A stretch of 64,000 bases of DNA, from positions 1,240,001 through 1,304,000 of the forward strand of contig NC_052477.1 in NCBI RefSeq assembly GCF_009730915.1, given 5' to 3'. This DNA is from Dioscorea cayenensis subsp. rotundata (Eukaryota > Streptophyta > Magnoliopsida > Dioscoreales > Dioscoreaceae). A model generated the notes under the pieces. That model was given only the letters and a program-made list of their open reading frames with translations, did not search any database and was not told the DNA's origin. Position 1 is the first letter of the stretch, and each line of letters opens with the position of its first letter. Position numbers and translations under genes: made by a program. Below are positions 46,839 to 60,067 of this stretch, piece after piece.

Positions 46839-49821
46839 TGTAATACCCTGAACCTTTGGATAATTACTGGAAAAATATATTTAGGGTATTACTACAGTTG
46901 CAGTAAGATTTTTTGTACAGAGTAATTTTGGTGAGAAACCCAAGTGGAAAGAACAAGGACTTAAATGTAAAAGTTTTTAAAAGATTTTGGGTTAAAGAAT
47001 AAATGAAAAGGATGGACATGAAATGTTTATGGAAACCGAGGACTGAAAGGTAAGATGAAGGGATCTTTTTGAAATGTTGTGTTATAATCCAGGGACCATT
47101 GGATAATTTGAAAGGACCTTTTGAGAATACTATTTCATAATTCAGGGACCATTTGTGAGTTTTGCAGGGACTGTTTTATAAGAAAATATCTTTTGAGGGA
47201 CTAAAAGTGAATTTCGGCTGAAGAGTTAATTGAGAGAAAAATCTAGAGCTTGAGTGTTGTTCATCTTCTTCTCCACCATTTTGCCACAGTAACCCGAGAG
47301 TTAAAAGAAAAAAAAAAATATGAAGAAATGGGAGAAATTAGAGGTTTTTGAAAGAGAAAGATTTGGAGATCGTAGGGAGAGTTCACGGAGTAGTTACTTT
47401 GCTTTGGTAAGGGTTTCTTTGGTGTAGTTTTTGTTTAATGTTTGTGTATGTTTGGATGTATATATATATTGTGGATTTGATGAATAAAATGATGGATTTG
47501 AGTAGAAATAATCATGGTTTGTTGTTGATTGATGATGAATCTTGAAGTTATTTGGAAAAAAATCTTGTATTTGAGTTGAAATTACTTGAAATGGAGGATG
47601 AGATTTTCGGTTTCTTGTATGAATTCATCGTAAGGCCAAGATTAGGGTTTGGTTTAGTTAATTAAGTTGATTATTATGATGATTAAGGTGTTAATGATGA
47701 TGGTTGGATTGGAATTGGTTGGGTTTAGCCAAATTGATTTAGTTGAGTTGAATTGAATTGATTGAGTTGAGTTTGATTTTGGTTTTAACCAAGTCCATTT
47801 AATTGAATTGGAATTGGGTTTGGATGAGAATTGAAGTGGTTGGGTTTAATTGAATTGATCCAGTGCCCGGGTTTGATCAAATCAAGTTGAGTGTGGTTGG
47901 ACTTGAATGGTTTGGTTGAATTAAATTGGTTGAAGTTGATTTGGGTTTGGTTTAGATGTTGGGCTAAAGGTTTGGGCTGAACCAATTGGAAGAGAATTGG
48001 GTTCGGTTGAACCAAGCTGGTTCAACAGAATTTGTATAAGAATTAAGTTGGTTCAAGGCTAGTGGGTTTAATTAAACCTGGTTCAGTGAATTTGAGTTTG
48101 GTTCAGTGGAATTGAGGTTGGTTCAGGTTGGTTCAGAATGGTCTAGCCCAAATTGAGTTGGCTTAAGTGCAATTGGAGACCAATTTGATTATGCAAGGTC
48201 AGGTTTGAACCGATTGGAGTGAGTGGGCCCAATTAGAGAGTCGGTTATTGCTTTCATGTATTTTCTGTTGGGTTCAATTATGTTTTTAGTTGTCATAATT
48301 GTTTATTTATTTTATTATGTTATCCTGTTAGGTGTTGATTAGGCTTGGGAGGGAGTTCCAGGTCTAGCAAGAAACTCAAGGAGACCAGGTGAGTTGGTAG
48401 TGGCTATTATTTTAAATAATTGATTAATTATTATTATTTTGAAATAATTGTTTAATGGCTAGTATTTTGGAAATAAATGTTTAAGTATTTCATTTTATCA
48501 TGTTTAACTTCGTATAAGGTCGAAATATACTTATATTTATTTTCCTACGATGTGCCATGATAACCGTATTGATACATCAGTTTTGTATAATTATACGTAT
48601 TTGTGAATAGTGAACATACATGTATATGTGATTTAATCATTCAATTCTTGTATTTATTTTTGATGGGTATATATGCTTTTGATTTGGAGTGATTTGCGAA
48701 ACCATGTGAGCATATTAAAGATGTTTTATCGACGATTGTTAGTAGAATTGGTTTTCATTCCCGGTATAGGAATGGTATCGATGGATCCGGGCTTTACTGG
48801 TATTATACATTGTTATACTTTTTGCCATTGGGCTTTGTGGAAAAATAATGGTTATTTCAGTGATGTGAATGTTTGTCCTGGATAAGGATCCTGTGATATG
48901 ATTTATATCGATTGTATTATTGATGTATCTACTTGATGGTTTGGACGGTGACGGCGGGCTAAGGCCCCGACTCATCGCGATGAGTGGGTCCCCACGGGCC
49001 GACCTTTAGAGGTGGCGTGGTGGACCCGAGTATTGATTTCTACGAGGGGCCGGTTCGGTGGGAGCGGAGAGCCCACGATCGGATATTCATCGGGTGGCCG
49101 GGGTCACCGACCGGTGAACCGATGGGTCAGCGTCAGGACATGAGTTCCTCGACGGCTCGAACCTAGCCGCTGACCCCAGCGAAGGTTTAGAGAGTTTTTC
49201 TAGACTCATGTTATCTTTGGGTGAGTGTTGGGTATTGCTTTATTTTGAATTTGAAATTTATGTTATTTTTAAATTGTGATGAGACCAGTCCCTCACAAAA
49301 TTTGTATTTTCTGAGAAAATCAAATTGATGTTGATCTATGTTGAATTTATGTTTCAAAAGTTCTTTTAAAAATGTATTTTTGCTAGAATTCGGTATTTTT
49401 GGAAAAGTTGGAAAAATTATTTGAGAAGTTGGTATTTATATACTTTATATATACTTGATTTAAGTATTTGAAATTATTAAGCCACTACCCGACCAACCGA
49501 ATGTCTCTGTAAGTGCAGGAGAAGGACCCTAGATTGCCTGCTCGACTATAGTGCTAGTCGGGTTGAGTCCAAGATTGCGAGTGGGTCCCATATCTTTCTT
49601 TCTATTTATTGTTGTTGTGATCTTTAGTAGCGGTTGTACCCATAAATTTGAGTTATTAGTATTCATGATATTTATGTATTTGAACCTCGTAGTTGGTGTA
49701 AAGTTGTAAATTGTGATTTATAGGTCCGATTTTTGTTTAAGCAGGGTGTCGGGTTCCAGTTAAAAGGGAATTTTAACTGATGGGTGCCACATTTACCTCG
49801 GTAGAAGGGGTGGGTGTGACA
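46839..49821 (+). mobile_element. Solo LTR of the same Ty3/Gypsy family as the 16-22 kb element
   Basis: A 2983-bp unit starting TGTAATACCCTGAA and ending GGTGGGTGTGACA, flanked by the perfect 5-bp direct repeat AAAAT (46834-46838 and 49822-49826). Over its whole length it is the reverse complement of the LTR at 16093-18940, with clear but incomplete identity, including the GC-rich part near 48950-49170. No interior remains. This is the cleanest reference for the LTR ends of the family. It is a fossil: no coding sequence, and the ORFs inside are chance. Confidence 0.92.
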
Positions 49822-49826
49822 AAAAT

Positions 49827-50809
49827 AATGTTTATCATGTTTTGTGATGTTTATATAAATATGACTCCTCTCTAACTTTAGAACAAGAATTACCTCTCTT
49901 ATGAGATTAATTCAGGAAAAGGGGCTTGTTTTAGATTCCAGCGTGAGATTTAAAAGCGTTGAGCTTTCGTTCAAAGATAAGAGATCAAAGATATTTGAGG
50001 TACAACTTTTGAACATCAAAAAAAGATTTTTTTTCATATTTGTATTTAATTAAAATAGAGGGTCGAATATTATACGTAACAATTAAAATATTATCTATTG
50101 TATATAATTTCATTCTAATACTTCGATACAACTGTTTTGGTCTCATATGTAACAATTTAAACATAAGACTTACTCAACTTTAATAAAATGTGAAAATATT
50201 TTGGCGAAACCCCTTGAATCATTGAGTTTAATTGTGCTCAAAAAAGGCTAAAAAAACAATATATATATATATATATATGGGACCGATCATCTACGAACGT
50301 TTGTAGATAATTTATCTACGATCTGGTTGGGTTGTGGATTACACATTATGTAGGGATATAAGGACTTATGTGCATAAGTTGTGTATACTTACACAATTAA
50401 TGTTTATAATTGTGTATATCTTATTATATTTAAGTTTTGAATGGACCCAATTATTGTGATCTAATTCAAATTTGAATAGGGTTCTAATTATCTAATTTTA
50501 AATGTATTGATTTACACATTAATAATATGTTGTGTAGAATTCCTAGGGGCAAAATCGTTAAGTCTATGATGGGTAGACTTGTAATTAACCCCCCCATAAA
50601 TATTTTTTATAAATAAGGTGTGGTCGTGATTTGAGATTAAAAATTAGGGTTTCCTATATTAGGTTCTCATTTCCTCTCTCTCTCTCTGCATATGATCAAT
50701 TAAAAGAACCACAAGGCCCAATCATCATCATTAATGAATTTAAGAGCAGGTACGCTTCGGTTACTTTCTTTATTCCTAAGCAATCTCCAAACAAGAAGAT
50801 ATATGGTTT
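49827..50809. other. Spacer with a (TA)n-anchored motif
   Basis: No gene supported. A TA run (50259-50278) is followed by GGGACCGATCATCTACGAAC and GTTTGTAGAT, the best example of the recurring (TA)n-anchored motif. Confidence 0.5.
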
Positions 50810-50812
50810 TTA

Positions 50813-51488
50813 GGCCCCGTTTGGATGACCGTAATCATTCCTTTACAGGGGGGGATGATTACTGACCTTGATGGATACCCACGTTTGGGTAACCATAAGG
50901 GTTGAATGATTACCCCCTGTAAGGTAATTAAATTCCTCCCACCAGGGTAATAGCCATTACCCCCAATATTGGGGGTAATGGCCATTCCCCCCTCATGAAA
51001 AGACCATACTGCCCTTATGACATAATATTTTCATATTGTAATAATAATAATTACAATATTGCATAAAATAAATATTATTTTAATTTAAATAATTAATTAC
51101 AACCAATTAAATTGGAAATATTTAAAATTTATTTACAATTAAATGAAATGAGTAATGATTTTTTTAAATATGACATAAATAAATATATTTATTAAATCAA
51201 ATATCTAAATTTTATTTAAATAATTAGTGTTAATAAATAAATATAACAATAACATTTAACATGTCTTATAAATGATAAATAAATATATTTTCTTGTGTTA
51301 AGGGCATAAAAGTAATTTCATTAGTTTTATCTCTTTTACTTTTCTCATTCCCAATAAACTACCCTCTTTATTACCTTCATCCAAACAAAGTAATCACTAC
51401 TATTTCCATCCCTCCCTTTCCATTCCTTTTGTCCTTTCCCCTCTCTTTTCCATTCCCCTCTATCTTATTCCGTCATCCAAACGGGGCC
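50813..51488. mobile_element. Tourist (PIF/Harbinger)-type MITE
   Basis: The terminal inverted repeats start GGCCCCGTTTGGATGAC at both ends and are flanked by a TTA target duplication (50810-50812 and 51489-51491). A 3-bp TTA duplication with GGCCCCGTTTGG-type ends is typical of Tourist-like MITEs. It is 676 bp, with an AT-rich centre and no coding sequence. Confidence 0.88.
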
Positions 51489-51491
51489 TTA

Positions 51492-52487
51492 CAGTATTTA
51501 TACCCATTAGATCCATCAAAATCAACTATCTACCAACAATGTAAAAAAAAGATAAAAAGTAGTAATAACATTAATATATTGCATCATATATATATATATA
51601 TATAAGGCCGCGTCATCTACAGAGGTTTGTATATATATATATGTGCACATGGGTGGAGGGAGAGGGGGGCCGCCCCCTGTGGCCGTCGATCCCCCTCCCC
51701 TTTTCATGCTCTCTCTTTTTTTTTTTTTAAATTTTAATTTTTAAAAATATCTCTATCTTTTTTAGGTTTTTTTATAAATTAGATATCTCTCTTTTTATAT
51801 TTTTATCTCTCGGTTTTTATTTTTTTCCTTCTCTTTTTGGTTTTATTTTTAATTTTTAAAATATCTCTATCTCTTTAAGATTTTTTATTTTTATTTAAAA
51901 ATTAATTTTCTAACAAATTAATACTGATAATCTAAAACATAATATTTTTTTAAATATTTACAAAAATTATTATTTGTTCAAATATATTTAAAAAAATCTA
52001 TGTTTTAGTTTTTCATTTTTACAAATTTAAGTTATATAATATATAAAACTATATTTTTAGTAGAATTTTTGTAAAAAATTATTATTTATAAACTAAATTA
52101 TAAATTAATATATGAACAAAATTAAAAAAAAAATAAAAAATTTTATTAGTTGAATGTTTTTTTTTTAATTCACCCCCCTATCCTTGCCTCCGCCGCTGTA
52201 TATGCATATGGAAAATGAGATGTGGTGAGGTCTTTTCGCTTGACTTGAGAGGGTTCCATGAAGATGGTAGCATTAAAAATAATTAACGTTTAAAAAATAT
52301 ATTTTTCCTATTATTTACTTTAGAAATTATTGTTCACAACATTGTCATATGTATTTATTGGATCATTATTTATTAATACTCCAATATGATCACGTAGGAC
52401 AGGATAATATTAAAGAAAAAGAATGATTAATTCCTGCCACTTTAAATTATTTCAAATTTAATGCAAGTTTATGTACTTTAAAAAAGA

Positions 52488-52535
<48 letters not shown>

Positions 52536-52755
52536 AGTTTTTTGCAATTGCTAATGACTCAGGGGCTAGTTAAGCATAAACTAATTAATTTTTTTTAGTT
52601 AAAATAGGGAGTTAATTTTCAAATATATCCCTGTAAATTTTCATATCTGTGAAGACTATGAGAGAAATAATTCTCAAGAATTCAGGGGGTTTTCTGATTT
52701 TGTGAAAACCTTGAAATTTATATCCGTTTGAATTAGGGTTTCTCTGATTCGCATT
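51492..52755. other. AT-rich spacer upstream of importin alpha, right copy
   Basis: It contains a TA run at 51585-51604 followed by a weak copy of the (TA)n-anchored motif, a long T/A-rich block, and a (TA)n(TG)n microsatellite near 52490-52534. The importin promoter should lie in the last few hundred bases; no TATA box was fixed. Confidence 0.5.
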
Positions 52756-52839
52756 TTGAACCGCAAAGCAACTCTAGGGTTTCAGATCGGCTTTCTAGGG
52801 TTTGTTCGATTCTTGTCGAGCTTGTGGTCGATCGCCACG

Positions 52840-55800
52840 ATGTCGCTCAGGCCGAGCGAGAGGGCGGAGGTTCGTAGGAACAAGTACAAGGTGGCGGTGG
52901 ATGCCGAGGAAGGGCGGAGGCGGCGGGAGGACAACATGGTCGAGATCCGGAAGAGCCGCCGGGAGGAGAGTCTTCAGAAGAAGCGTCGTGAGGGTATGCA
53001 GGCCCAGCAGTTCACTGCTTCCATCCATGCCTCGGCCATCGAGAAGAAGGTTGGCTTCTGGTTGACCTAGGGTTTGAGTCTTTGGGGCATCGATCATGGC
53101 AAGGGTTTTTGTTGTGAACTCATGGTTTGCGTGTTTTGGGATCGCAGTTGGAGAGCTTGCCGGCGATGGTGGCTGGGGTTTACTCCGATGATAGCACTAT
53201 GCAGCTTGAGGCGACCACTCAGTTCCGGAAATTACTTTCAATTGGTTGGATTTCTTTGAAAAAATTCTGCTTTTGTTTTTAATATCATTATGATCTTTTG
53301 ATCTTTGATCTGTTTCATTGCTGTTATAAACCATCTCTGGTGTTATTTGCATTAGAACGAAGCCCTCCAATCGAAGAGGTTATTCAATCTGGTGTAGTGC
53401 CGAAGTTTGTTGAGTTTCTTATGCGGGAGGACTATCCCCAGCTTCAGGTCTGGATATTGTTGTCTTCGGTTGGTGTTGTATTCTTGTACCTTCTGTTGAT
53501 GATTTGGGTGTAACTTTGCAGTTTGAAGCAGCTTGGGCATTGACCAACATTGCCTCTGGTACATCTGATAACACTAAAGTGGTGATAGACCATGGGGCTG
53601 TTCCGATATTTGTGAAGCTTCTTGGTTCCCCCAGTGATGATGTGCGGGAGCAGGTATATCGATTTTTTTTTATTATTTTGATTAAACTTAACGCGGTTAC
53701 TAGTCTTTCTGAACTTTTGTCAGTGTAAACTGAAATGTTATTACATGGTAGTTATTGTGCCATTCAGAATGATGCCTAGGAGATTGCAATTGAGTTGGTC
53801 AAAATATTGATTCCTTCTCTTATTTGATTATACTTTTCCGGGTGCAAACATGAACATTGACATTGAGTTGGTCAAAATATTGATTTTTTTTTCTTATTTG
53901 ATTATTATTTTCCAGGTGCATAGATGAACTATATAGCAACTGTTGGTTGTTATTTGTTGTCAAATTCTGTTCTTCTCCATGATTTCTTACCTAGTTTTTG
54001 CCTTCATTTTCTTAAATGTAGGCTGTGTGGGCTCTCGGCAATGTTGCCGGTGATTCACCAAGGTGCCGGGATCTTGTCCTAAACCATGGTGCTTTGATGC
54101 CATTGCTGGCTCAGCTGAATGAGCATGCTAAGCTATCTATGTTGCGGAATGCCACCTGGACTTTGTCAAACTTTTGCAGGGGAAAACCACAACCAAACTT
54201 TGAACTGGTTTGCCTTCTGGCTTAATCTCTTTTATTGAACCTTGTTGCCTCAGTGTGTGATTGGTTTATTTGCTTCACACTTGTGTATTTTTTGCGTATT
54301 TTTTTCCCTGTAATCAGACAAAACCTGCACTTCCTGCACTTGAGCGCCTCATCCATTCAAATGATGAGGAGGTTCTTACTGATGCATGCTGGGCTCTTTC
54401 GTATCTCTCTGATGGTACAAATGACAAAATTCAAGCTGTCATTGAAGCTGGTGTCTGCCCAAGACTTGTTGAGCTTCTTCTGTATGTTTTAGGCACCTTA
54501 ATCAGTTTTGCTCGTGTGCTACTTCTTTGATTCTTCTTTTCTCCATTGTGTCCAAATGTTCTAATTCCCCTGCTATTCTCTTGTTGTGTGGGTTCTTTAG
54601 CCATCCATCACCATCAGTTCTGATTCCTGCTCTCCGTACTGTTGGAAATATTGTCACTGGGGATGATGTACAAACTCAGGTATATTCTCTTTTAAGTGCC
54701 TTTTGTGTTCTACATACATTTTTGGCATTTTTAGCCATTATCTTCACCTTATGATCTGGACATGACTGATACATCAAGTGTTGATTAGATCTTGGATAGC
54801 TCTTTTGTTACATGAATTGTTTGCTTCTGTGAACAATTGTGTTAATGTGACATCTGATCTATGAATAAATCAAACATGATGAATGAGCATTATATGTTAA
54901 ATGATTAATGTTACAATCATTGTGTTTTCTTCAGATTCTGCAAGATACCTACATAATGTGTCTGGTTGGTCACAGATACTAAAATTCTTCTGATCATTCA
55001 GAATTGAATATGCTGCATAACGCCTCCTGTTTCCATTATCCTTGAAAGATGATGGAGATGGGCATCCCGACTACTGTTCTTAATTGGGAGTAACAAATAA
55101 TGGAGCTAAACTTAAATATGCCTAGAGAAATCTCATCTTGTCCTGCAATTAAATTATTGTTTTAATTAAGCCATATGGAAGACGTTACTATGATGGCAAC
55201 ATATTGATTGAGGGTTCTTTCAACTTGGTTGGAGACAACTTAAATGGCTTTATTCTATATACAACTGATCTCAATGATGAATTGACAATTACAAATAAAT
55301 CTATTGGAATAGAAGAAATTTTGTAAAAAAGGTTCCTCAATGGTCATATAAATTGATTAATGGTTGGGGAAGGAGTGGACTCTAGGGGTAGTACTCATTG
55401 AGTAATCAATTAAGTAATCAAATTGTATTGATTATTAATTCTTAAATTGATCGTTAGAAAGTGTTGCTTGCCTTTGCATTGTTTTACTCTAAGAATTAGG
55501 TAAGGGCAAAGCGAACTCTATAAATTAGAAAGTGGTTGTGCATTGTTCATCACTCTTTGTTGTGAGATCTGATATTTCTATAGATGATGTATATAGTGCG
55601 TAATGAGTAATTGCATTGCCTTTATTGCAGTAGTTCATTTGAGAAACACATTAACTATGTATATTGGTCCAGCTCTCATAATGAGTTAGCCTCTTAGCCA
55701 TATAAGGTTTGTTTGGATGTAAATGCACGGTCTCCGTAGATAGTGAAAAATGATTCTTGTAGAAATTTTTGATGGACTTTAATCCTATGGAATGAGTGTT

Positions 55801-57140
55801 TTAGTTCAACGCAAGAAAAGAATTTTCTACATGGATATTTATAATATTTTTAAGAACCATAATAAAAATATATTTAAAATGATTTTCTTAAAATATATTT
55901 TTCAATCATTTTTGAAATTTTTATTTAAAATTTAAAAATTTTCTGAGAATATATTTTTTAAAAAAAGTAGTAGTACTAGTACTAGTTGTCGTGGTGGTGA
56001 TAGGAGATCCTATGGAATTTTAGTGTTACCAAACAACCTTTAAATTTATCCTTATGTGGCAAGGATAAAAATCTGCTGATTCTTTATTGACTCATTGTGG
56101 GCCTAAGTTAAATTTGTCATTGTTACAGCCTCTATGCCTTCTTATGCTATTGGATCCAGTCAGGTCATGGATCCTTTGACCAAAAATTGATCTCCTGGTT
56201 GCCCAATTGCAGAACATAATGTATGGGTGAGCGCAACTCAGTTTGGAAATGATTTGATGCGAACTAGCTGGCGCAACATGTTGCATTTCATTTCTCCATG
56301 TATTTCAGTTTTCAGTTTGTTGAAATTTTATTGAATAAAAACTTCCCATATCCTCTACTATAGAAGCCTCCCTTTCATGATAATCTCCTAGCAAATTTCC
56401 ACTCAGTGAAAAGCCAAAAGGTCCTGTGATATACTGCTGATATGGTATCTGCAAAAGTCTTATTTCTCAATTCTCATGTCTGATCAACTAGTGTCCTTGA
56501 CCTAATGTTAGGGCCCTAATGTTCTATTTTGCTTTATTGGCGTTGAAGTCAATCCGCTTCATTCTTTTTATTGCAGTAGCAATTTACATCTTTAAAAGAG
56601 GCAATGCAACTCTGTTTGTGTCGCTCATATTTAATTATGATGTACTTCAGCAACATAGATTTTCAGTAGGCTAGCTTGGTTCTAAGCTCCGCTTTCCATT
56701 TACTTTTTGCAAACAAGCATTGGTGGACAATGTTAACATCACTTTGTATGGGCTGGTTCCAACCCTCACTTAATCTTTACCTGATTTTCAGTGATAATGG
56801 CTGTAGGTAAAATGATATGTTGCTAAACGTCTTATTTAAGAGTATTTTATCTATAAGGATGTGGGTTTCTGTCAACTATCCCTTTTTAGGAAACTGGTAA
56901 TCATACTTTGGATATTTTAGCTCCCATTTTTGACAACATATCTATATGACTCTTTTGCTTCACTAGTTGAGCATTTCAAGGTCTGTGACTGTAATAACAT
57001 TCACTGTTTGGAAGATATTTTTGTATTTTTGCCTGATAGGAGATCTTCTAAACTTGGTCCTTTTTCATTTTTCTATTACAAGCAATTAATTTGTATGGCT
57101 CTATTTTGTATTTGCCATTTGTTCATGCATGCTTTTGTTC

Positions 57141-57186
<46 letters not shown>

Positions 57187-58153
57187 TTCTAACATCATCT
57201 ATTTCATTTAGCTGATTACTCTTTTTGTTTTGTAGTATATCATCAATCATCAAGCACTCCCATGTCTCCTGAACCTTCTGACCCATAACCATAAGAAGAG
57301 CATTAAGAAGGAAGCTTGCTGGACTGTTTCTAACATCACTGCTGGTAATAAGGAGCAGATACAGGTATGTGAGCACACAAACATGTTTTCCTCAAATTTT
57401 TCATTTAAACTGAAGAGGTACAATGAAAAACATGCCTGCCAAACTGAAGTTCACTTAACTGACATTAATTTTTGTGAATCATTTCTCTTCTTTTCTATTT
57501 AATACAATTTCATCTGCAAATTGACAATGTACATGTTCTTTTCTTAATTCTAGGCTGTCATTTCTGCTGAGATCATTGGTCCCCTTTGTGCATTTGCTTT
57601 CAAACTGCGGAGTTTGACATTAAAAAGAGCAGCATGCCATTTCTACTGCTACTCTGGTGGTACCCATGAACAAAATCAAGTATGTTGTCACAGACCTCAC
57701 AGCCATAATCAGTTGAAACATGTTTCTTTTATTTGTGAAAATATAATCTTCTTTGTAATGCTTATATCTTGAGTGATGAATTATCCAGGTATCTAGTGAG
57801 CCAGGGCTGTATAAAACCCTTATGTGACCTCCTGGTTTGCCCGGACCCTAGAATTGTCACTGTTTGCTTAGAAGGTCTTGAGAACACTTGAAGGTTGGGG
57901 AAGCTGAGAAGAACCTGGGTGCCTCTGGGGACGAAATATTTATGCTCAGATGATTGACGATGCTGAGGGTCTTGAGAAGATTGAGAACCTTCAGAGTCAT
58001 GATAACACTGAAATTTATGAGAAGGCTGTCAAGATCCTCGAAACCTATTGGTTGGAGGATGAAGATGAGATGCCTACTGGTGATGCGTCCCAACCTGGAT
58101 TTTTACTCGGTGAGCAGCCGGCAGCACCTCCTGGCGGATTCAACTTCGGCTGA
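52840..58153 (+). pseudogene. Importin subunit alpha, right copy (5' complete, last exons disrupted)
   Basis: Ten exons: 52840-53049 (IBB domain, MSLRPSERAEVRRNKYKVAV), 53148-53244, 53356-53447, 53522-53653, 54022-54207, 54318-54481, 54601-54679, 57236-57364, 57554-57679 and 57789-58153. An undamaged reading frame would encode about 527 residues, normal for plant importin alpha. The ATG chosen is the one opening the IBB domain; an upstream in-frame ATG at 52756 lies in 5' UTR-like DNA. Exons 1-8 are open and exons 4-8 match the left copy. Exon 9 is 126 bp against 128 in the left copy, with several single-base gains and losses. Exon 10 is 2 bp shorter and has more, so the last ARM repeats are out of frame. 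Either the copy is decaying or the consensus is poor here; if it is a consensus error, this is simply the full-length version of the gene. Confidence 0.85.
55704..56041. mobile_element. MITE-like insertion in importin-alpha intron 7 (right copy)
   Basis: Counterpart of 2266-2607 with the same AAGGTTTGTTTGG / CCAAACAACCTTT ends. Small indels distinguish it from the left copy. Confidence 0.45.
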
Positions 58154-60067
58154 AGGTATGGATAACACTGATTCTTCTCCATTTATTTTCCATCTCTATC
58201 ATATTGTGCTTCTATGAAAAAGACCTCAAGAACTGATTATTCATATTCTGGATGGTGGCATCATTACAATGTTGTTTAGAGAGTTGCAAGGAGCAGTGGT
58301 GCCGAGGAAGCGTCAGGTCAGTTGAGGAGTCCTGTCATGTCTATTTGGGTCCAGTCCAGTCAGTCCAGTAAACATACAACATTGCAATTGAGGCGGCAAC
58401 GGTGTTAAACAAGATCATCTTGATGCAGTCTTGTTTCAACTGGAGGTTGATTTGGTCTCGCAGGCTTTCTTTGAATGCTGTAGGCGGACAGAAAACATCG
58501 TATTTTCGTATTTCGTACTCACACGGAAACGAATCTTCACCTTTTTAATCTTCATGGTTGAAAGCGGTATTGTGTTATATTATATCTCTTGTGTCATGTA
58601 TAGTGCGAAGAGAAAGCAGATTGTTAAGTGAAATAGTCTGTTAAGTGTTTTGAATTTAGATATGCCTGCTTTGCAAGCAACACTCATTCGGTCCAGTGGT
58701 TTGTTTTTGAGGGACTACCAAATGTATTACCTATTTAAATCATTGTCATTTCATGCACTGTTTGTTACTGTGATTTATTCTCTCATATATTTCTTTCCTG
58801 GTGAGATATTGGTATCCTTTGATGTGTGTGTGTTTTTTTAACAAGATTTTTATTATTAGTATTATTATTATTTTATAAAGTGAACAACACATGTTATGGA
58901 GCTTATATTGTCGGGTTCTAGAATGAAGAGTATTTTTTGGTTTTGGCCTGTACGTGTCAATTTCTTTTGACAACACAATTCAGGTTGTGATACGTTAGAA
59001 TTAGAGAATATTCTGGTTCTAGAATAGGAAATATGTGCACATACAGGCCATAAAATTTAGTGTTAATAGATTAAAATATGTTTGGTTATAAAATTTGTAG
59101 AGTAAATTTTTCAATAAGCATTAAATTATGGTTTTTGTTTTTAATTTTGATGTCTAAATTTTAATTTGATTTAAAATGATTATTTAGTTATTGAAAATTT
59201 CTTATCATCATCATATATAAGATTAGATATGTTGTTTATCTGATTGAAATTGAGTAGTCATTTTAATTGAAATTAAAGTTTAAACCTTATAATAATAAAT
59301 AAAAAAAATTATAATTTGATATTTTATCAAAAAAAAAAAACTCAGAATTTACCAATAGGCTCAGAGAATTAGTTTTGGCCAAAGTTCTTTTGAGGGGAAA
59401 GTGCTTTTTTAATCATTGCTGTTGCCTAGTTTTTAAAAAGAGCAGTGTGTGTTTTTCAAAAAGAATAAATCTTTGGTTCTTTTGAAAGCAATCAGAATCC
59501 ATCAAATTGTCATTACTTTATATAGCATAATCTTTACAGGGTCATTCATATACATGCAAACAGTACAACCAATAAGACACTGCCACGTAATCTTTTTAAG
59601 CATAAAGTGTTTCATCCCATCAAACCAAACATAACCATGTTCGCCCATACCCCCTCTTTAACTAACACCCCACCTTACCATATTCTCCGGATCTCTCCTC
59701 CTTTCTCTCTCTACAGATAAATAAACAAATAAATAAATTCAATAGAATAAAATAAAATAAACAACTCTATCACATCATCTTTATCTTAAAAACATAAAAA
59801 TAAAAATAAAACGTTCCAATAAAAAGTAGCCATTCATGACCGCAGAATAAGGAATCCAATGCCACCACCTTTATTTATTATTATTACATTTTTAATCATC
59901 TTTCTAACACTTCATTAATGCAACACTAATTACCATTATTACTTATCCCTCCTCTTAATTACCCCAACTAATTATTACTACACAAAATGAACCCATAATA
60001 TATATTATTAATACATTAACCGGATCCGGATCCCAGATCCGAAAAACCCGAAACCCGATAACCCTGA
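58154..60067. other. Intergenic spacer, right copy
   Basis: Counterpart of 4721-6802. It holds the importin 3' UTR, then AT-rich DNA. It lacks about 140 bp present near 5600-5750 in the left copy. No additional gene. Confidence 0.65.
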
